Origin: Opisthorchis felineus
Taxonomy: Eukaryota; Platyhelminthes; Trematoda; Opisthorchiida; Opisthorchiidae
Length of the DNA stretch: 64,000 bases
Reading direction: 5' to 3'
Assembly (NCBI GenBank): GCA_004794785.1
Contig: SJOL01007345.1
Location: forward strand, 307,582 to 371,581
Of this stretch, positions 1 through 13,665 are shown one piece after another (positions within the stretch are counted from its first letter, which is position 1; each line of letters starts with the position of its first letter). The position numbers and the translations under genes are program-made. The notes under the pieces are model-generated. The model saw only the letters and a program-made list of their open reading frames with translations, was not told where the DNA came from and did no database searches.

Positions 1-3000
1 GGCATTCTTATAGAGGGAATAGAGTTTCTCATAAACCGTGCAGTTTCTTTTTTTGTTTTTGTTTTGTTCTAGTTGTTCAGTAACCTACCCTGTTACAACC
101 GAGTAAACATGCACTCGCCTCTATACTCCTCCCAAGCGTCTCAAGGACGAAAGTTGCCCGTTTTCAAAGAGCACTTTGTTTGTGAGGATGTGTTTCGAGG
201 TCCGTTGGCAATAAGTGTTCCAAAGATCTCTGTCTTCTTTCCGCAGCCAATCTATTAACAAAGAACTTCAATGGATTTCCACTTCCGTTGGAAATCTGAT
301 AAGTCAGCGAGTGCAGCAGAGACGATCAACCGCACACTCCCGCCCAACAGAGTAGTACTGATGGTGGTTTTCAAGCTAAAATATCGTTGACAGGTTATGT
401 GGTTAAGTGAGAGCTTCAAATTTTGCCGAACAGCCCGGGCTGTGTTTCCGTGCGTCTCAGCTAAACTGTCTGTGTCTTTCCTGTGAAACTTGGTTTCTTT
501 TATTCTCACTGACGGATGTCTGCAATTCTCTGTAACGAACGTCATTCTTACTGCGAACCGAAGTAGTCGTCTTAGATAAATGGAATTTTCATACTCACCA
601 GAATCATACCGATTGTTAACCTTTCTCAGTAATATCAAACCCATCCATACTTTTTTGACGAAAGCATTGGCTGCTAAACTGCAAGCCACCGCAGCTGGTC
701 TCGACTTAAGAGACAATGAGTGTAAAATCACATGGTGCCCTATTAAATCGACAGCCGATCTCATCCGTGATATATGCCTGGATAGTCATTGAAGGTCTGT
801 CTTGCGCTCACTGTGTGTGGACACATAGAAGAATGAGTCAAACCGCAGGAGCGAACTCAGTTTGTCATGTCATTTATCATTTAGCTAATGTGCGAACTCG
901 TTCACAGCTGCACAAGCTTCAGTCCGATTAGTTGGTACGTAGGCTGTCCCCTTACCAAGGCTGTCCTTACCTTTTTATTCCATCATTACACCAGCACATT
1001 TCCAAACTCCTTATCCCACTGAACTTGCTTAGTGAGGTCCGAAGCAATCTTCAGTATGTACTTGGAGTCTCCGATGCCATCTTCTTGACAAAGCGTGTGA
1101 CATGGAGGGGGTGATGAGTGTTGAGTTGTGCGTATTTGCACATTGTGGGGCATAGAAACTGCCTCAATCTCATGAACGATTAGAACTTTTTGGGGCAGAT
1201 CACTGTGGGTTATGTCAGGCAGCATAAGCTACTTTCACACTGCAGTGTCCTGCAGAAATGGCGGACATGACGTTAAAACATGGAAATGCAGTTGGGCACA
1301 GCCGATCGTGTGATCCGACTTCAACTCTGGAGATATGGTCCTGCAAAATCGTCAAGTACAGGATTTTCTGAAGCTGGAAAAACATTAAAAACTGATTGAG
1401 TGATTGGGAACAAGCGACCGCTTGAACTGTGAATGATGGATTGTGTTAGTGAGCAGCTTCTTGCCCTGTCCCTCTAGAAGTCTGCCAGCTGTAGAGTTTG
1501 GCCGACTCTGTCTAGAGGTGACCTTCGCTGTGCAGGCTTCACATACAGCTTGGTGAAAAAAGTTTCGAAGAATTGATAAACGATCCCTTTAAGGTGAAGG
1601 TCGTTTAATTAGGAAGTTTATGGGTTAGGGTTAGGGTGACTGAGAAACATGCAAATCCGGAATGGGTCAAACTACCCAATGATGGCAACGCCGATGTCTC
1701 TGTCATCCCACTGCAGGAAGTTAAATTGGTACCTGCGCCCAGTTCTGAGGTAATCATGTTTGAGGGAGCTATATACGACGCACGGGGATATTGTCATTCT
1801 GCCGAACTTTGTTGACACGACAATGGTTATATATTTTCTACTGGCACAAGTCTTTAACGAGTAAATTAAAAAATCGGCAGATATCTCAGGCTAAACTTTT
1901 CGCTGTTCTCAGAGATTCATCTTAAAAATTATGTTGATTTATTCGGGCTAAGTGAACATATATCCAGAGAACTGGTGCGAATTTGATGCCTCAAAAAAAT
2001 TTCGATTTCCCTGTAGACGTTGTTTGCCACAAGATTCCACCGTACTGTGCTGAAACATCGGTTATCTAATCAAGCATTTTCTAAGGAAAAGACACTGTAG
2101 GTCGCTCGCTAGGGAAATAAGAGATTGTTCCCAGGCGACTAAACGAATTTGTACAGGAGAAGGTTACCGGATTAATTGGTCTCACAGTTCCGTTTGTCGA
2201 AGTGCGATGCGAGGTTCCATGTGTACTCCACTCAAATATCCGTTACTCTATCAATGTATCACACTGTACACATTTATCTTTGTTTACTCATAAAACCATA
2301 TGCCTAATTGCTCAAATGTGTGCGAAAGACCCTGAAAATCTACGTAATTTCATTGATGACAGACTTATGCTACTATCAGAAACACGTGTATGAGAGCAGG
2401 CGTTTTACTTTATGCAGGCAGATCATTTGTACCAACAACTGGTTAGCTGGGTGGACCTGGTCACGAACTAGGGTGGGCATCCAGTCCCTTTTGCTTTGGC
2501 AGGTCATTGTCACCTGTGTCTGACACTGAACGTCACTAACCATTTCCATGCATTATAAGCGCTGGACCATCTCAGTGGTTCTACTAATATATCCGTTCGT
2601 CGATTTGTAGCCTGATATGCATAATTTGTTTAGCACTCATCATACCCCAGGACCAACCTGGCAATCATTTATTGGAAACAATGATCCTCAAGACACTAGG
2701 GGGTTTTGTGACACGTCCCTTAGGTGTTTCCTCTTTTTCAAAGGGATCTAAAAGACTGTGTTCCATTGATCTATTTGGTCAATGACCGACATCCTCAATC
2801 GCATCCAATGGAGGTTACTATTGTGCACTGTCCAAAGAATTGGCATCTGGCGATGTCGAGGAATATAGGTAGCTCGAGTGCCCTGCTTGGTTGTTGGTCT
2901 TTTCGCTGATTGGTTAAGAAGCGTTTGCGATCCAACTTCCAAGAATTGACATCTCTCTGGAGGAGTGTTACCTGGGGACAGTATTCAATGGGAGCTGACG

Positions 3001-3189
3001 TTAATGCAAGGTATGATGCGTTTCGTTTTACTGTCATGGTATTGTCGTTCACGTGACGAACATAAAATGAGGTAATCAATGAGGCACATATGGAGTTTGA
3101 CTGGCGAATCACTAATAATTCCAAGAACTACTGGTCTAACCACCTGGCACTTCAGTGTTCACTGTACATGGTGTTAATGGAAGATCCAA
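1..3189. other. No recognisable gene or repeat
   Basis: I see no known coding motif, tRNA box or repeat border here. A minus-strand frame at 255-764 is open for 169 codons but has no recognisable motif; a possible donor (GTGAGT) lies inside it on the same strand, so an unrecognised exon cannot be excluded. Two and a half TTAGGG units at 1,621-1,636 are too short to call telomeric. Confidence 0.4.
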
Positions 3190-3440
3190 CGAAATCCCAG
3201 CCGAATCTCGGGTTAATTTAACTATCTAATTGAAGGCTTCAGTGAGAAAGATATTTGAGATAACGGCATATTTTCCTTGGCACAATACTACTTATAAGAC
3301 TGATAGAAATTGCTCGGCACCACAATACCGACTGCGTCCTCCTTTGGTTGCATCAGACAGACCTGGTCCCAAGTTTCCATCAGTCTTACTTTCTAACCGA
3401 ACATCAAGAATAGGTCGGTGGTGGGCTTTTTCAGAGAAGT
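3190..3440 (+). repeat. Dispersed 0.25-kb repeat, copy 1 (decayed)
   Basis: This copy shares an ordered set of short matches with the copies at 22.6 kb and 26.1 kb. It has a 5' block near AATCCCAGCCGAATCTC, then a codon-like stretch reading R-K-I-F-E-I-T, then a block (CTCCTTTGGTTGCATCAG...CCCAAGTTTCCATCAG) that lines up with the CTTCTTGGxxxTCATCAGGTAGGC...CCGAGTTTCC block of the others. Divergence is high. No coding function is claimed. It resembles a repeat that I remember being translated by mistake into fluke gene models; that memory is unverified. Confidence 0.4.
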
Positions 3441-6400
3441 TTTCCATCCACTGTGCTGCCGATACTAGTTAGCTCCAGATTTCATTCAGTGAATTCCCCC
3501 AGTTAAGTTGATATGTCGGCGTCATTCATTAATGTCACTCCAAAAATGTTACCCGTCCAACTCCCAAGCAAAAGACAAACTTAACGAACCTCACTACCAG
3601 AAGACAGCAGAGAAATCCCTAAAATAGGTTAATCGATATCAAACAGCGCTGGTTGGCGCACCGACTGTGTGCACTCAGCACGTGACGGCAAACAGGCAGC
3701 ACATCTCTATCACCATCCACAATTCCGGTTGTTGCCTGCACCACTAGCCCTATCAGGAGACAGAATATCAAACCACATAGGCCTGAACAAATCCCAAAAA
3801 GAACACAACCGTGTTTTCCCAGCGGTCCTCTGTCCACCCACGCGTCGATGAACAGTGTTTATGTGCAATTTGTTTTATCACGCATGCTGTCTGTACTACC
3901 TTGCGTGATTACGCGATTTATAAAATCAGCAGATAGGCCATTTGGCTACGTCGCTGCAATTGGTGTACAATAGTTAACAGTGAAAACAATCTGATATGGG
4001 AATCGCGTAACATGCCGTTTGAAAATCAGATGAAGAAATGTCAGTTTGACGACTGCTGTTACGCCTCCCAGTTTTCAACTGAGGTTGAGTTCAAACAAAC
4101 CGGCCAGCATTCTCACACAATAAACTACATCACTGAGATAGATGTAGGTAGGTAACTAGGTGCAACTTAATACCGACAGTGCAAAGCAGGTAAAAAAAAT
4201 CAAGGGGTACGGCGAGGTTTCACTTTCATGTGCAGAAGACCCCCACCCTCCACAGCTGACAGTTAAGCATATTAATCCACGGAATAACTTCAACACCGAC
4301 TGGGACGAACTGGCAGCTCTGCATTAGTAACACCAGTGTTACTTGAATAAAAGTTGGACAAAATCCACACTTGTCCACAACTGATCAAAGTTTTCCCAAA
4401 GATCCGAAGGGCTCGTAGAAATACCCTAGTTTGAAGAATTGACAGGTGGGGCATTCGATTAACACAACGAGGACAGTTTCCGGGTCATCATCTGAGGCGT
4501 CGAGTGAACGAAACGCATCACCTGTTCATCCGCGACAGTGCGGCTGCGCCTGGTGTGCTCTGGTGGATTAATGATAACACACTTGCGTCGCATGTTGGGT
4601 GCCCTGAATCGACATTCCGACATGAACAAGGATGTCCTCTGCTGATGCGCGGTCATATGTTGGAAGCACTAATTGAGTGTTTCACCTCTTTAATGTGGAC
4701 CAACCGGTATAATTATTTCGGGGCCACGAGGACGAATGTTCAAAGTATACTGACGTGAATACCACTTGAACAAAACCCGCGACTCTAGGAAGGTAGGAGG
4801 GGCAGCTACATTCGTTTTGTTAAAGCTCGGAGTAATACATCTTTAATAATTTTGCCTTTCTGAGTCGCGCTGATAGTGGTGGATCTCATTTAAAATCTTG
4901 CTGTACATGTAGGTCAGCTGGTGCCACGATAGCGTGGTTTTTAGCTACTAAGTTTTTGTCAACTGACATTTTTCTTTATTTCTCGACTTCGTTCGCCTAG
5001 ACATACCAAAGCATCTTTCATCTTCGTATCCCGTACTTCTATCCTAACTTAAGCAGGTGTGGAAAATTACGTTCAGATATTTTATGATTCCGCTTCGTTG
5101 AACATAATTTTTAAGTTGGGCGAGGGATTTAGGGATGTGTACCAGCGAAGCCAGAACCTACGGTCCATTCTAAACAAATCGGTCAGACCGAACACGTGGA
5201 GAAGTCTACTGCTAAGCTCTGGTAAAAATGTTTCTATACAACAAATCTTATGACTCTAACCTCTTTGGTTCAAATGTAGTGAAGTTCTTGTGCCAAAAAT
5301 GTTACTTCTCAAGGTCACACGTCTCTAGCGCCGAGTGATTATCTTCGTTCTCTCATCGAGTACGGATGGTAATTTCTCTCATGATATTATCAGTTTACTT
5401 GAACTACTGATTGTCTTTCAACCAGTTGCCCAAACTATGTGTCACTACTAAGGGTAGATAAGTTGTCAGATATCGAAACGGTTAAAAAGCCCAAGTGAAA
5501 CCATCATATCGCTGCCATATTACTTGATGGATTCCATCGAATTATGTCAAATACTGGTGAGTTGTCATTTGACGTTAACGCCCTGTTTACCGACGTCAGA
5601 CTATGCATAGCAGTTGACACTTTATGAGAGTACACAAATATAAATAATGTCTCCCTCAATATTCCTGTAATATTGCACAATAGGCTTATTTTCTAAAGGA
5701 ACAGAAGTTGAGGGGATCGCTTCTAGGGTGTAGATAGCATCGCCGTGGGACAATCCAACACCGTCCGATACCTTTTTTCCAGCGACGAAAGAGACCCACC
5801 TCTTTGACACTATTTCCAGTGATAAGTTGGTGATATTTCTTTTTTTCTAGCTCTAATCAGTATGACGGTTTAGTTTTCGATATTCTGAATAATACTCACG
5901 CCAATTTGTCTGTATTTCGAGAATAAGATTTGGAGATAAGTGGTGGTTTAGCCTTCCTTGACACACCAGTTACTATATGTCCGGGTGGGAGTTAGTAGCA
6001 TACTGTAAATTGCAAATCTAGATTGACTGACAAGTACCTTCCCTACAGTAGCTGTTCTCTAATGGTGTACAAGCATGACTTAGTCAAAACGTTATTTCAC
6101 AGGGCCAGACTTATGTGTACAACCAACCAACTACTGAATGAATATTTTTTGAAGGGGACCCAGAATAATTCTTTACCTAAGACGGAAAGTAAAGTCATCC
6201 ACCCACAGTGTGATGAGTCCACAATTCCAGTGTGATCATAGCTCAAACGCCAACAAGTACAATCTTCGGCCAGGTTTGATCCACATTTATAGAGCAGTTG
6301 AAGTGCTCCTGTTCTCGACAACCGGGATGGGAAGGAGGATTCCGTTTCAAAATAGGTCACAGCCTGCCTTGCGTATCATTTATGAGTTCATTTGTAGTTG

Positions 6401-8645
6401 TGGTGACATCTATATCTGATCGACGTCTCTGTCAGAGGATCTCAGATTGCACTCCAAATCAGTTGCTACAAACCTTGCAACACAAGCGGTCAATATCATT
6501 AAAAATCAGATCAAACTGGAGGCCATCGACCACGAAACATAGACCCGAGGCAGGTCACCTGTTCGGCCATGTTCGGGCATTCACCAGAAGGTTTTGCAGT
6601 CGAAACCGGGACCTACCAGCTTTCTGTGGAGCACAAGAACTCCAATCGTGCATGGACACACACACACACGAGCTGTCCGGCCACCTTGGAGCTGAACTCA
6701 AACCACCCCTACTTCTCGTTCGCTGTTGTTTCTGTGTTCATTACCCAGAAATGTTGGATGTTTTACCTTCGCCACTGGTTAAAATTATCCAGAACGTTAA
6801 CATCTACCAACTTGTAAATTCAAATTTTGCTGATGATATGGTACCTTTGTTTATGGGAACTGAGTGATTTGCGTGTTGACGCAGAAAATTTTTGGCATTT
6901 TCTTCTCTGGTAAATTACGTTATAGGGTTAGAAAGACACATTGTTCAAAATGGGATGGGTTACCGACTATATGCAGTAAGCACTCTGACAATCGATAACA
7001 CGATTAAATCTGGTCATCTTTGGCAACAGCCCAACTTTAGTTACGTGGCTTGTGTTGACCGGTGTCTATGACGAAACGGAGGTGACCAAACGATGGAGAG
7101 ACTCCTGAGGACAGTGGCGTATCTGAGTCTAAAGGTTCGGAAGACAACTCCTAGTCAGTGTCTACGATTTCCAGACACCTTCTGCTAGAAGACCACTGAA
7201 TAAATCCCAGTAAACTATTTTCCCTGTCGCCTGCCTACTGGGGCTCAAAACTGATGTTCGTCAGTGCGCACGGAAAATGCTGAAATGAAACATCTTAGTG
7301 TTTTAGTCACATAGTCCTATCTAACGGACGACTGTTCGTTCGTTCCAATTTGTCATTAAATCCTTCTTGTAAATGTTCCGCATTTTTTACCTGTCATGGT
7401 TCAGGAGAGTAAAATAAATCATGATGTCCTACGAGATGTATCGTTTGTTTTGAAATCGATCACTCACGATCTGTCTTTCCTTGAATTTTCTATGCACTTA
7501 TCACTGTATGTGCATTAATTATGGTCGGGATACAGAAGTTGCTCTTCTTTAACGTATATTTTATCTGAAAGCCGGATCTGTCCCCATGGTTCACGTCCGA
7601 ACACCCTGACATCCTACGTGTTGTTTACTGACAGCTAAATTCTTGTCGAACCAATGGCCGTAAAAACTCATTTCGTACATATTTTACGATCCCAGTCTTC
7701 GTCGCATTGAAATGATCAACGCCCAAGGACCATCATACCCTTCATGAGATCCAGTAAAAGTCTGGAACACATGAAGGGCTACTCGCAAGTAGTCTAAGTA
7801 ATAGTGCAGTCAAAGAGCTCGCAGCGTATGCGTTTTGTAAGACAGTCCGTCAGCACGTGGCGCTGCTGTTTACCGAAGTTTCACCTGATCTATCATAATA
7901 AATATGCTTGACGATATTTGCGACTGCGCACTGCGGGTTGGCAAAATAAGAACAGTCAAACGTAGCGACATTCGACGCGAGGGTAAAGGGAAAAATCGAT
8001 GTAAGGAGCAATCTGGGGATTGCGAGTGCGAAAGTGAGGCAGGTTCAGATCACACGAAGTCGTGTCTGTGGCGAAACTGAAAGGATTGAAAGTGGCGTTA
8101 GGGTTGGAGGTGTGCGAATGAGTGCCCTTTTACACCGAATCCAACTTCATCACTGATTTCTTCTGCGGGGCCAACTTTATGTGACCTGCTCCAATGTAGT
8201 TGCTGCTTAGGAAGTCCTGTTCACTGTATTCTATGTGCGGTGCTTCCATCAAATTGAAGGGTTGAAGGCTGGCTTCAGGATCCATAACCTAGTTGGTGGT
8301 CCATTGGTTGTCCCTCCAGTGGAGCTACCTAAACCTTGATTCGAAGCCAACAACAGCTAGAACGTGAATTGGACGGATAAGACTACTTTCTGAATCCAAA
8401 TGCCATGCTGGTGTTGCTGATATCCTGTTCTCGGCACGTTTCCTGCTGACTTGAAGGGTGCACTTGGTTGTGTACAGGATATAGCTGCAACTACGATCAA
8501 GAGCCGGGTGACGTTAGGGACACAAACCGTAACACGTCCCAATAAAAAGTTTATGGCAATTTCCCTGATACGCAATTTCGTTCATGCTATGGGGTCCCCG
8601 GAAGGCCCAGGGGATAGGACTTGGGGATGGGAGCAATCTGGGTCT
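3441..8645. other. No recognisable gene; one long unexplained frame
   Basis: No known protein motif was found on either strand. A plus-strand frame at 6,280-6,867 is open for about 195 codons, ends at TGA, and shows no domain I recognise. A short CA run lies near 6,657-6,671. The rest is anonymous sequence. Confidence 0.35.
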
Positions 8646-8649
8646 CCAG

Positions 8650-10115
8650 TGTAAAAAAGGGCTCTTACTTAGTTGCTGGAATGTTTGTACCACACTTGAC
8701 GCTTTCGTTCAAAGCATCTGCATGCGCAGCCTTTACAACTATCGGTTGGACACTAACTGTCTCCAGGGGACCCAGTTAACTGACGCTAGTATATGACAGA
8801 GCCATATTCCTGGATCAGATGCCTCTTACTGGATTTATCATAGTGGAACAGCGGACTACTCGGATACCTACAGTGTGGCAATTACCGTGAATAGCAACGC
8901 TAACGATGCACTCATTGCCTGGAATCCAGAACCCCCAATGCTTGTGGTGGCTCGTTTCGATGAGACTACCTAGAAGTGGACTGAAATAGCTGTTTACGCC
9001 CCACATCTGTATCGGACCCGATCGTAAAGAAAGATTTCAGCAGGCGATCCACAAGACACCAAGACGACGCTTCTTGATAGCATAAAGTGACTGTGACTTC
9101 CGAGCTGGTGCAGGAGACGACAGCTAGCACCGTGGTAACGGTAACAGACTCACAAACTGCGTCACCATCAATCAGCTCGTTGTTACCCGTACCATTTTTC
9201 AGAGCTCCAAAAAACGTGACAGAATGGCGACTGATAACTGTCTTGGAATCTGACTTATTGAAGCTTACTGCAAACATTCCCCCCCGTTCTGCTAGGCTTT
9301 TCTCGAACACAAGGCCCAACAATGGATGCCATCCTAGAGATGGCTGTGCAGACCAAATATTCTCTTCGCGACGGTAACTAGAACATTATGTCAAATTAGG
9401 GCAGCCGACCATGACATGTTTCATCGACTCTCGCCTTGAGTTTCATCCGATTAATTTTGAGCCGCTGTGGACAATTCTGTTAGCTGACGTATCCACTGGT
9501 AAACCTCGTTAAGGCCTATTGTTCGCTCCGGGTATACAGCGAGGAGACCACAGAACTCGACGTCGAGTTTGGTGTACGACACGGCTGCCCACTTTCGCCA
9601 GTGCTGTTTAATTTTTCGATGGGTTGGCCACTCAAACCGGCAATTCGGGGCGTCCATTCAGGCCCCCTAAACATGTATAGCTGACTTGAAATACGCTGAT
9701 GATGGACGCTGATCTAAAAGGATCCAAACATGTGCTGAATAGTCTAACTCACTACACAACACTTGTAGGATCGAAAATCGATACATCAAAGACCACGTTC
9801 TACTCGATCTGGATGAAGGTGTCCCTCTAACCTCTCAGCGCAGCAGATGAAATAATCCGACAGGTTATTGAATGCGCATACCTTGGTTACACCAATTTAC
9901 CCAATGAATAAGCTAAATAAGAAATTCAGCGGCGTATGGACAGCACAGGGTGAGACTCCATGTGTCTGGAATCTGTCCTGTAGAAAATAACTGAGCTTAG
10001 TCTACGCAAGGCAACCCGGGGTCTTCAACGCAGTCGTCCGTCCGGCCCTGATTTACGCCTGCGAAACATGCTCTCTAGTGCTGGAGGTATCAGCACGCTA
10101 AAGGTTTTTACTACT
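8650..10115 (+). mobile_element. RTE-type LINE remnant (endonuclease plus RT, internally deleted)
   Basis: This is a decayed non-LTR retrotransposon. The first part (about 8,650-9,250) reads as an AP-like endonuclease: a W-N-V start block, C-L-Q-G-T-Q-L-T-D (the E-T-R-L-T-D motif with the catalytic Glu lost), a Y-S-V-A-I-T-V-N-S block, and A-V-Y-A-P. It then continues into the region matching the G-D-W-N-A-R motif. Two or more stops interrupt it. The RT follows after an internal deletion: G-V-R-H-G-C-P-L-S-P at 9,571-9,600 and the catalytic Y-A-D-D at 9,692-9,703. A block like the C-terminal Y-G-C-E-T-W motif (here Y-A-C-E-T-C) lies near 10,050. The N-terminal RT fingers are missing. Dead copy. 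Confidence 0.8.
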
Positions 10116-12417
10116 GGTTTAACCGACTGACAGTGAGGGTTTTTATCCAGAGATGGCTCTGCAAACGTTCAAGGGTCTGTTGGACAAAAACGATGCCCAA
10201 ATTTTATACACCATGTCAAGTATGGTGCTGTCACCTCGAAGGACAACTGGGTACCCGGATAAGTGCTGTCGACAGCGACATGGAGCAGTTCGGTCTCCAG
10301 GTGGTCTACGGAGTCCGTCACTGGAGTCGACACTGGGTCGCAGTTTGTGCAGATCTGGAAGCTGACCGCCGTGCCAGGGAAGCGTGTATCCCAAATATTT
10401 CTGAAGCCGATTAATCCCGTCTCAGGAGTCAGGCATCCCAAAAGAAAAGAGTTTGGTTTCAACTGTCAAGTAGCCGTCAACGTTACCTGGCCTAGGAATG
10501 AGGTGGTGTTCTAACGACTGATCATCTGAAAGAGTGTTGTGTACAACCATAATGTGTTTAGTAGCAGCATTGCTGTGAGTAGGTACTCTTCATGTACTGA
10601 AAAAGGATACGTAAACTGATTGGGTGTCTGCTGATTTAATTAATTCCACAATGAGTTGATGGAATTGCAGTGAAAAATGTGCTGCTGTGCAAAAAGGATA
10701 ATCGATACACAATGCAAACTGGTGTGCATGCAGCTGTGTGGTGTACCTTCCGGCATGAGTGATGTCCACGAGATCGATGAAGAATGACTAAGCTATCACC
10801 TGTGCCCTGTTAGTAGTACTCACTAAGTGAGTCTAGCTTGGGACAGTAAACAGCTAAATCATTTGGTTCATCTGAAGAACGCCATGCAATTCACCGACGC
10901 CAGATTTAAAAAAAACTTAGATAAATCTACATATATACCGTAATTAGAGACTGGGGAGCAACAGAGAGGTTGAACTAGTCAAGATCATTACCTTTCGAAG
11001 CTATGAATGCTGACTGAGAGATGGGAGCCAATTCCACCTCTATTCTGCGCGTAAAACACTGTCCAGGGGAACTAGACCAAGTATTTAAGACAAAATTGCT
11101 GTAGTCGTTTTCAAGCCCCAAAAAATGACTAGAACTGTGGCCGCGATCTTAGGTGGGCCAGGTCTCTGACCATTGCGATCCACACCGTATGTGACATACT
11201 TAGATCGATATACGATGACCTCACCCTCCCTTTTTCGCACTGTGAAACCACACTTTTGAAGGGTCGCGCTTTAGTGGGGCACTGACAAAAAAAATGCCAT
11301 TCACATATGTTACTGCCAAGAACAATCCACCAAGTATAGTATTCGGTTGTCTGTAGCAGAAGATTTGAAGATTTTCAACGGCGATTCCGTTCTATAATTT
11401 AAGCTAACATATGTCAGAAATCCGAGAAGTAGTATTCGGCAGACTCATCGTTCTTGCGAATCATCAACAGCGTGCGTCTCAGGATGCTTCAGGGAGTGGC
11501 CAAAAGGTCAGCTGTTCAAACTACTGGCCAGGAGGTCTCGGGGACTAAGCCTATCTGACGTATTCCAGGAAGGGCGAAGCCGGTCATGGGCTGTCAAAAA
11601 GCTTTCAGTAACCCCATCAGTATTATGTTCCGTTAAGGGAAAGTGGTTGGTTCATTTTGACAGGATTATAAGGGTATCACTGAAATGACGATTGATGAAT
11701 TGACTGAAACGAAAGGAAGAAAACGGTGCCAATTTTTACCTGTTAAATTTTCAACCCAGAGGTAGCTGCGAACTTCTCGGCATCGTCAAGCCCAAACGAC
11801 TGTTGCTCGTGTGCGACTGTGGCTGCAGGCGTCAGCCACAGATGGTAAGCTATTTATCTCCCCAAACTACGTCCCTCTGTCTAGTGGACCGACTTTTGTT
11901 GACACTGCTGAGGTTGCATTATGGAATGAGTACTGCAGAAGAGCCTGTAATCGGTCGGCTGCAGTCATTACATTTCGGCACAAAGTGGAATGCCTGCAAT
12001 TTTCAAGTGCCAGCTCTTTTACTTTCTGTTATGTCGTAAATGGGTATTGATAGCTGTGACCTCTTGTCACCCTACATGGTAGTAGTGACTATTGTAAGAG
12101 TAATTTTACACAGTTCCAAGTGAATTACAGTGAAAATGCCGTCATCGCAATTTGACCCAAGTAATTTGTGCGTCAGTGAACTGACATTACATAATTAGCA
12201 GTCAGTTCCACTTTTCATCGTGCTAAGTTGAGGGAAGGATTCGAATTCCCCAAAACGGACGGTGGTTAACCAGAGATTCAGAGCACAGGGATTCACTCTA
12301 TCTTATTGTATTTACGACTGACGTGACTGAAATGTGTCTTCAAAAATATACGATTGGTAGTACTCAATAAACCTGGAACCTCAACCGGGACAACAGCTTT
12401 TTCTTGCACCTGCTTCC
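10116..12417. other. No recognisable gene
   Basis: Frames on both strands between 10,133 and 10,514 are open for 70-97 codons in several registers at once, which is typical of chance. No RT, integrase or tRNA-like motif was found. Confidence 0.35.
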
Positions 12418-12510
12418 AAATCAGTTCGTGTCAAACGATTGTACGGCCTACCAGAAATGCACAAACGTGGAATCCCTCTTCGGCCGATCCTATCTGTCTC
12501 GATATTTGAG
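12418..12510 (+). mobile_element. Penelope-like RT fragment
   Basis: In one frame the sequence reads R-L-Y-G-L-P-E-M-H-K-R-G-I-P-L-R-P-I-L-S. This matches the signature of Penelope-like element reverse transcriptases (Y-G-L-P-K-x-H-K-x-x-x-P-L-R-P-I-x-S), which lies before the catalytic palm motifs. Nothing recognisable precedes it and the frame closes soon after, so only about 30 codons survive. The motif is specific enough to name the class, but not the family. Confidence 0.7.
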
Positions 12511-13149
12511 CATGCTAACGAAACCTCTTATATGAATTGTAGTAAGTCAAGTATATGATTCGATTTTATTCGCCGACATACTAGTCCGTTCTGACCTCAT
12601 AACCATGGATAGCAGTGCATACGTTGTAGTCTCCTTTTGCTACATGCATGTCTTACCTCTGTCTTTGGCAAATTCCTTCTTTTGGACGATATCGGTAATG
12701 GTTTGCAATGGTATGGCACATTTTCCTTCTCGGACCGTCAACTGTACGGAAAAACAGACGGTACTGGCATGAATCAACTAGTTTCAACGACTGTGCCGGA
12801 ACTTCTCCTTGGAATCATTTATTCTCAATAACCTTTAAAACCGCCAAACTTATAGGTTCGTTATGTGGTTAATAATTTTGTCAGATTGAAGTTGAACGAA
12901 CAGACAAACTATCGCGTTTTCCAAACAGTCCGTGTAACAGTATTGTGTTCAGAATGGAATATGATGCTCAGAGTAGGTGAATTGGCCGTCTGGACTCGAG
13001 ATACTGCTGTTCGTGAAATTCGGAACGCTGCATCCCTAGGGTGAATATATAGGTTGCTAGACTTTCCAGGTCTGACCGGTGGCGAATGTAAAACATTTGA
13101 AATAAAATGACAACGTCGTGCCTAAGCGGTTGAACGACACTGTGGTTTG
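12511..13149. other. No recognisable gene
   Basis: No motif was seen. Part may be the degraded continuation of the Penelope-like fragment, but I cannot align it. Confidence 0.3.
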
Positions 13150-13665
13150 CGGAATTTGTGGTTTTGGGTGAGTCCAATGGGAAAGTGCAAATTGAAACAG
13201 TTAGTTTTCGTTGGTTGGGACACGTGTTGCGTAGGCCTAACCATCGTTTACCGAAGAGAGTGCTGTTTTCCATGTCCAATTCAGAGTGGTGGAAGCAGAG
13301 AGGTGGCCAATCCTTGACCTGGCAGAGGGGTATGAAGGAGATTACGAAACGCTTGGGTGCTGTCGGTGCTACTCGCCTTCTAGGTTGGGGACCGCGTGAT
13401 CCTCACTGCGCCTGGTTGGAGACGCTGCAAGATATGGCTGCCAACCGATGTCAGTGGCGATCTTGTTGTCAGTTTCTATCCAGATTGTCTGAATGAGTGT
13501 CTGGAGGCGTAGGCACCTCGGAATGATTGTAGTAAGCTAGCACTAAGTCCCTTCCCCGTCCACCTTTATTCTTTCCTTCACAATAAGGCTTTCAAATAAA
13601 TCATGGTTGTACGGCAGTGAAGCATCTGTGCTGAACACTGATGTCATGCTGTCGATGATGATGTT
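13150..13665 (+). mobile_element. RTE-type LINE, 3' end (C-terminus and 3' UTR)
   Basis: The open frame to 13,496 encodes the conserved C-terminal tail of fluke RTE ORFs: [10 protein letters not shown], then G-G-Q-S-L-T-W-Q-R, then [16 protein letters not shown] and the end C-Q-F-L-S-R-L-S-E. The copy at 52,733-53,415 has the same tail, and the two share a 3' UTR including the string TAGGCACCTC. The element ends in a GATGATGATG tail near 13,660, as RTE elements end in short tandem repeats. It is 5'-truncated, which is usual for LINE insertions. Here this last 110-codon segment is uninterrupted. Confidence 0.85.

Noticed and set aside
1621..1636. TTAGGG-like repeats
   Set aside because: Only about two and a half units; too short to be an interstitial telomere.
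9087..9377. 96-codon plus frame as a gene
   Set aside because: It is an alternative register over the decayed RTE endonuclease.
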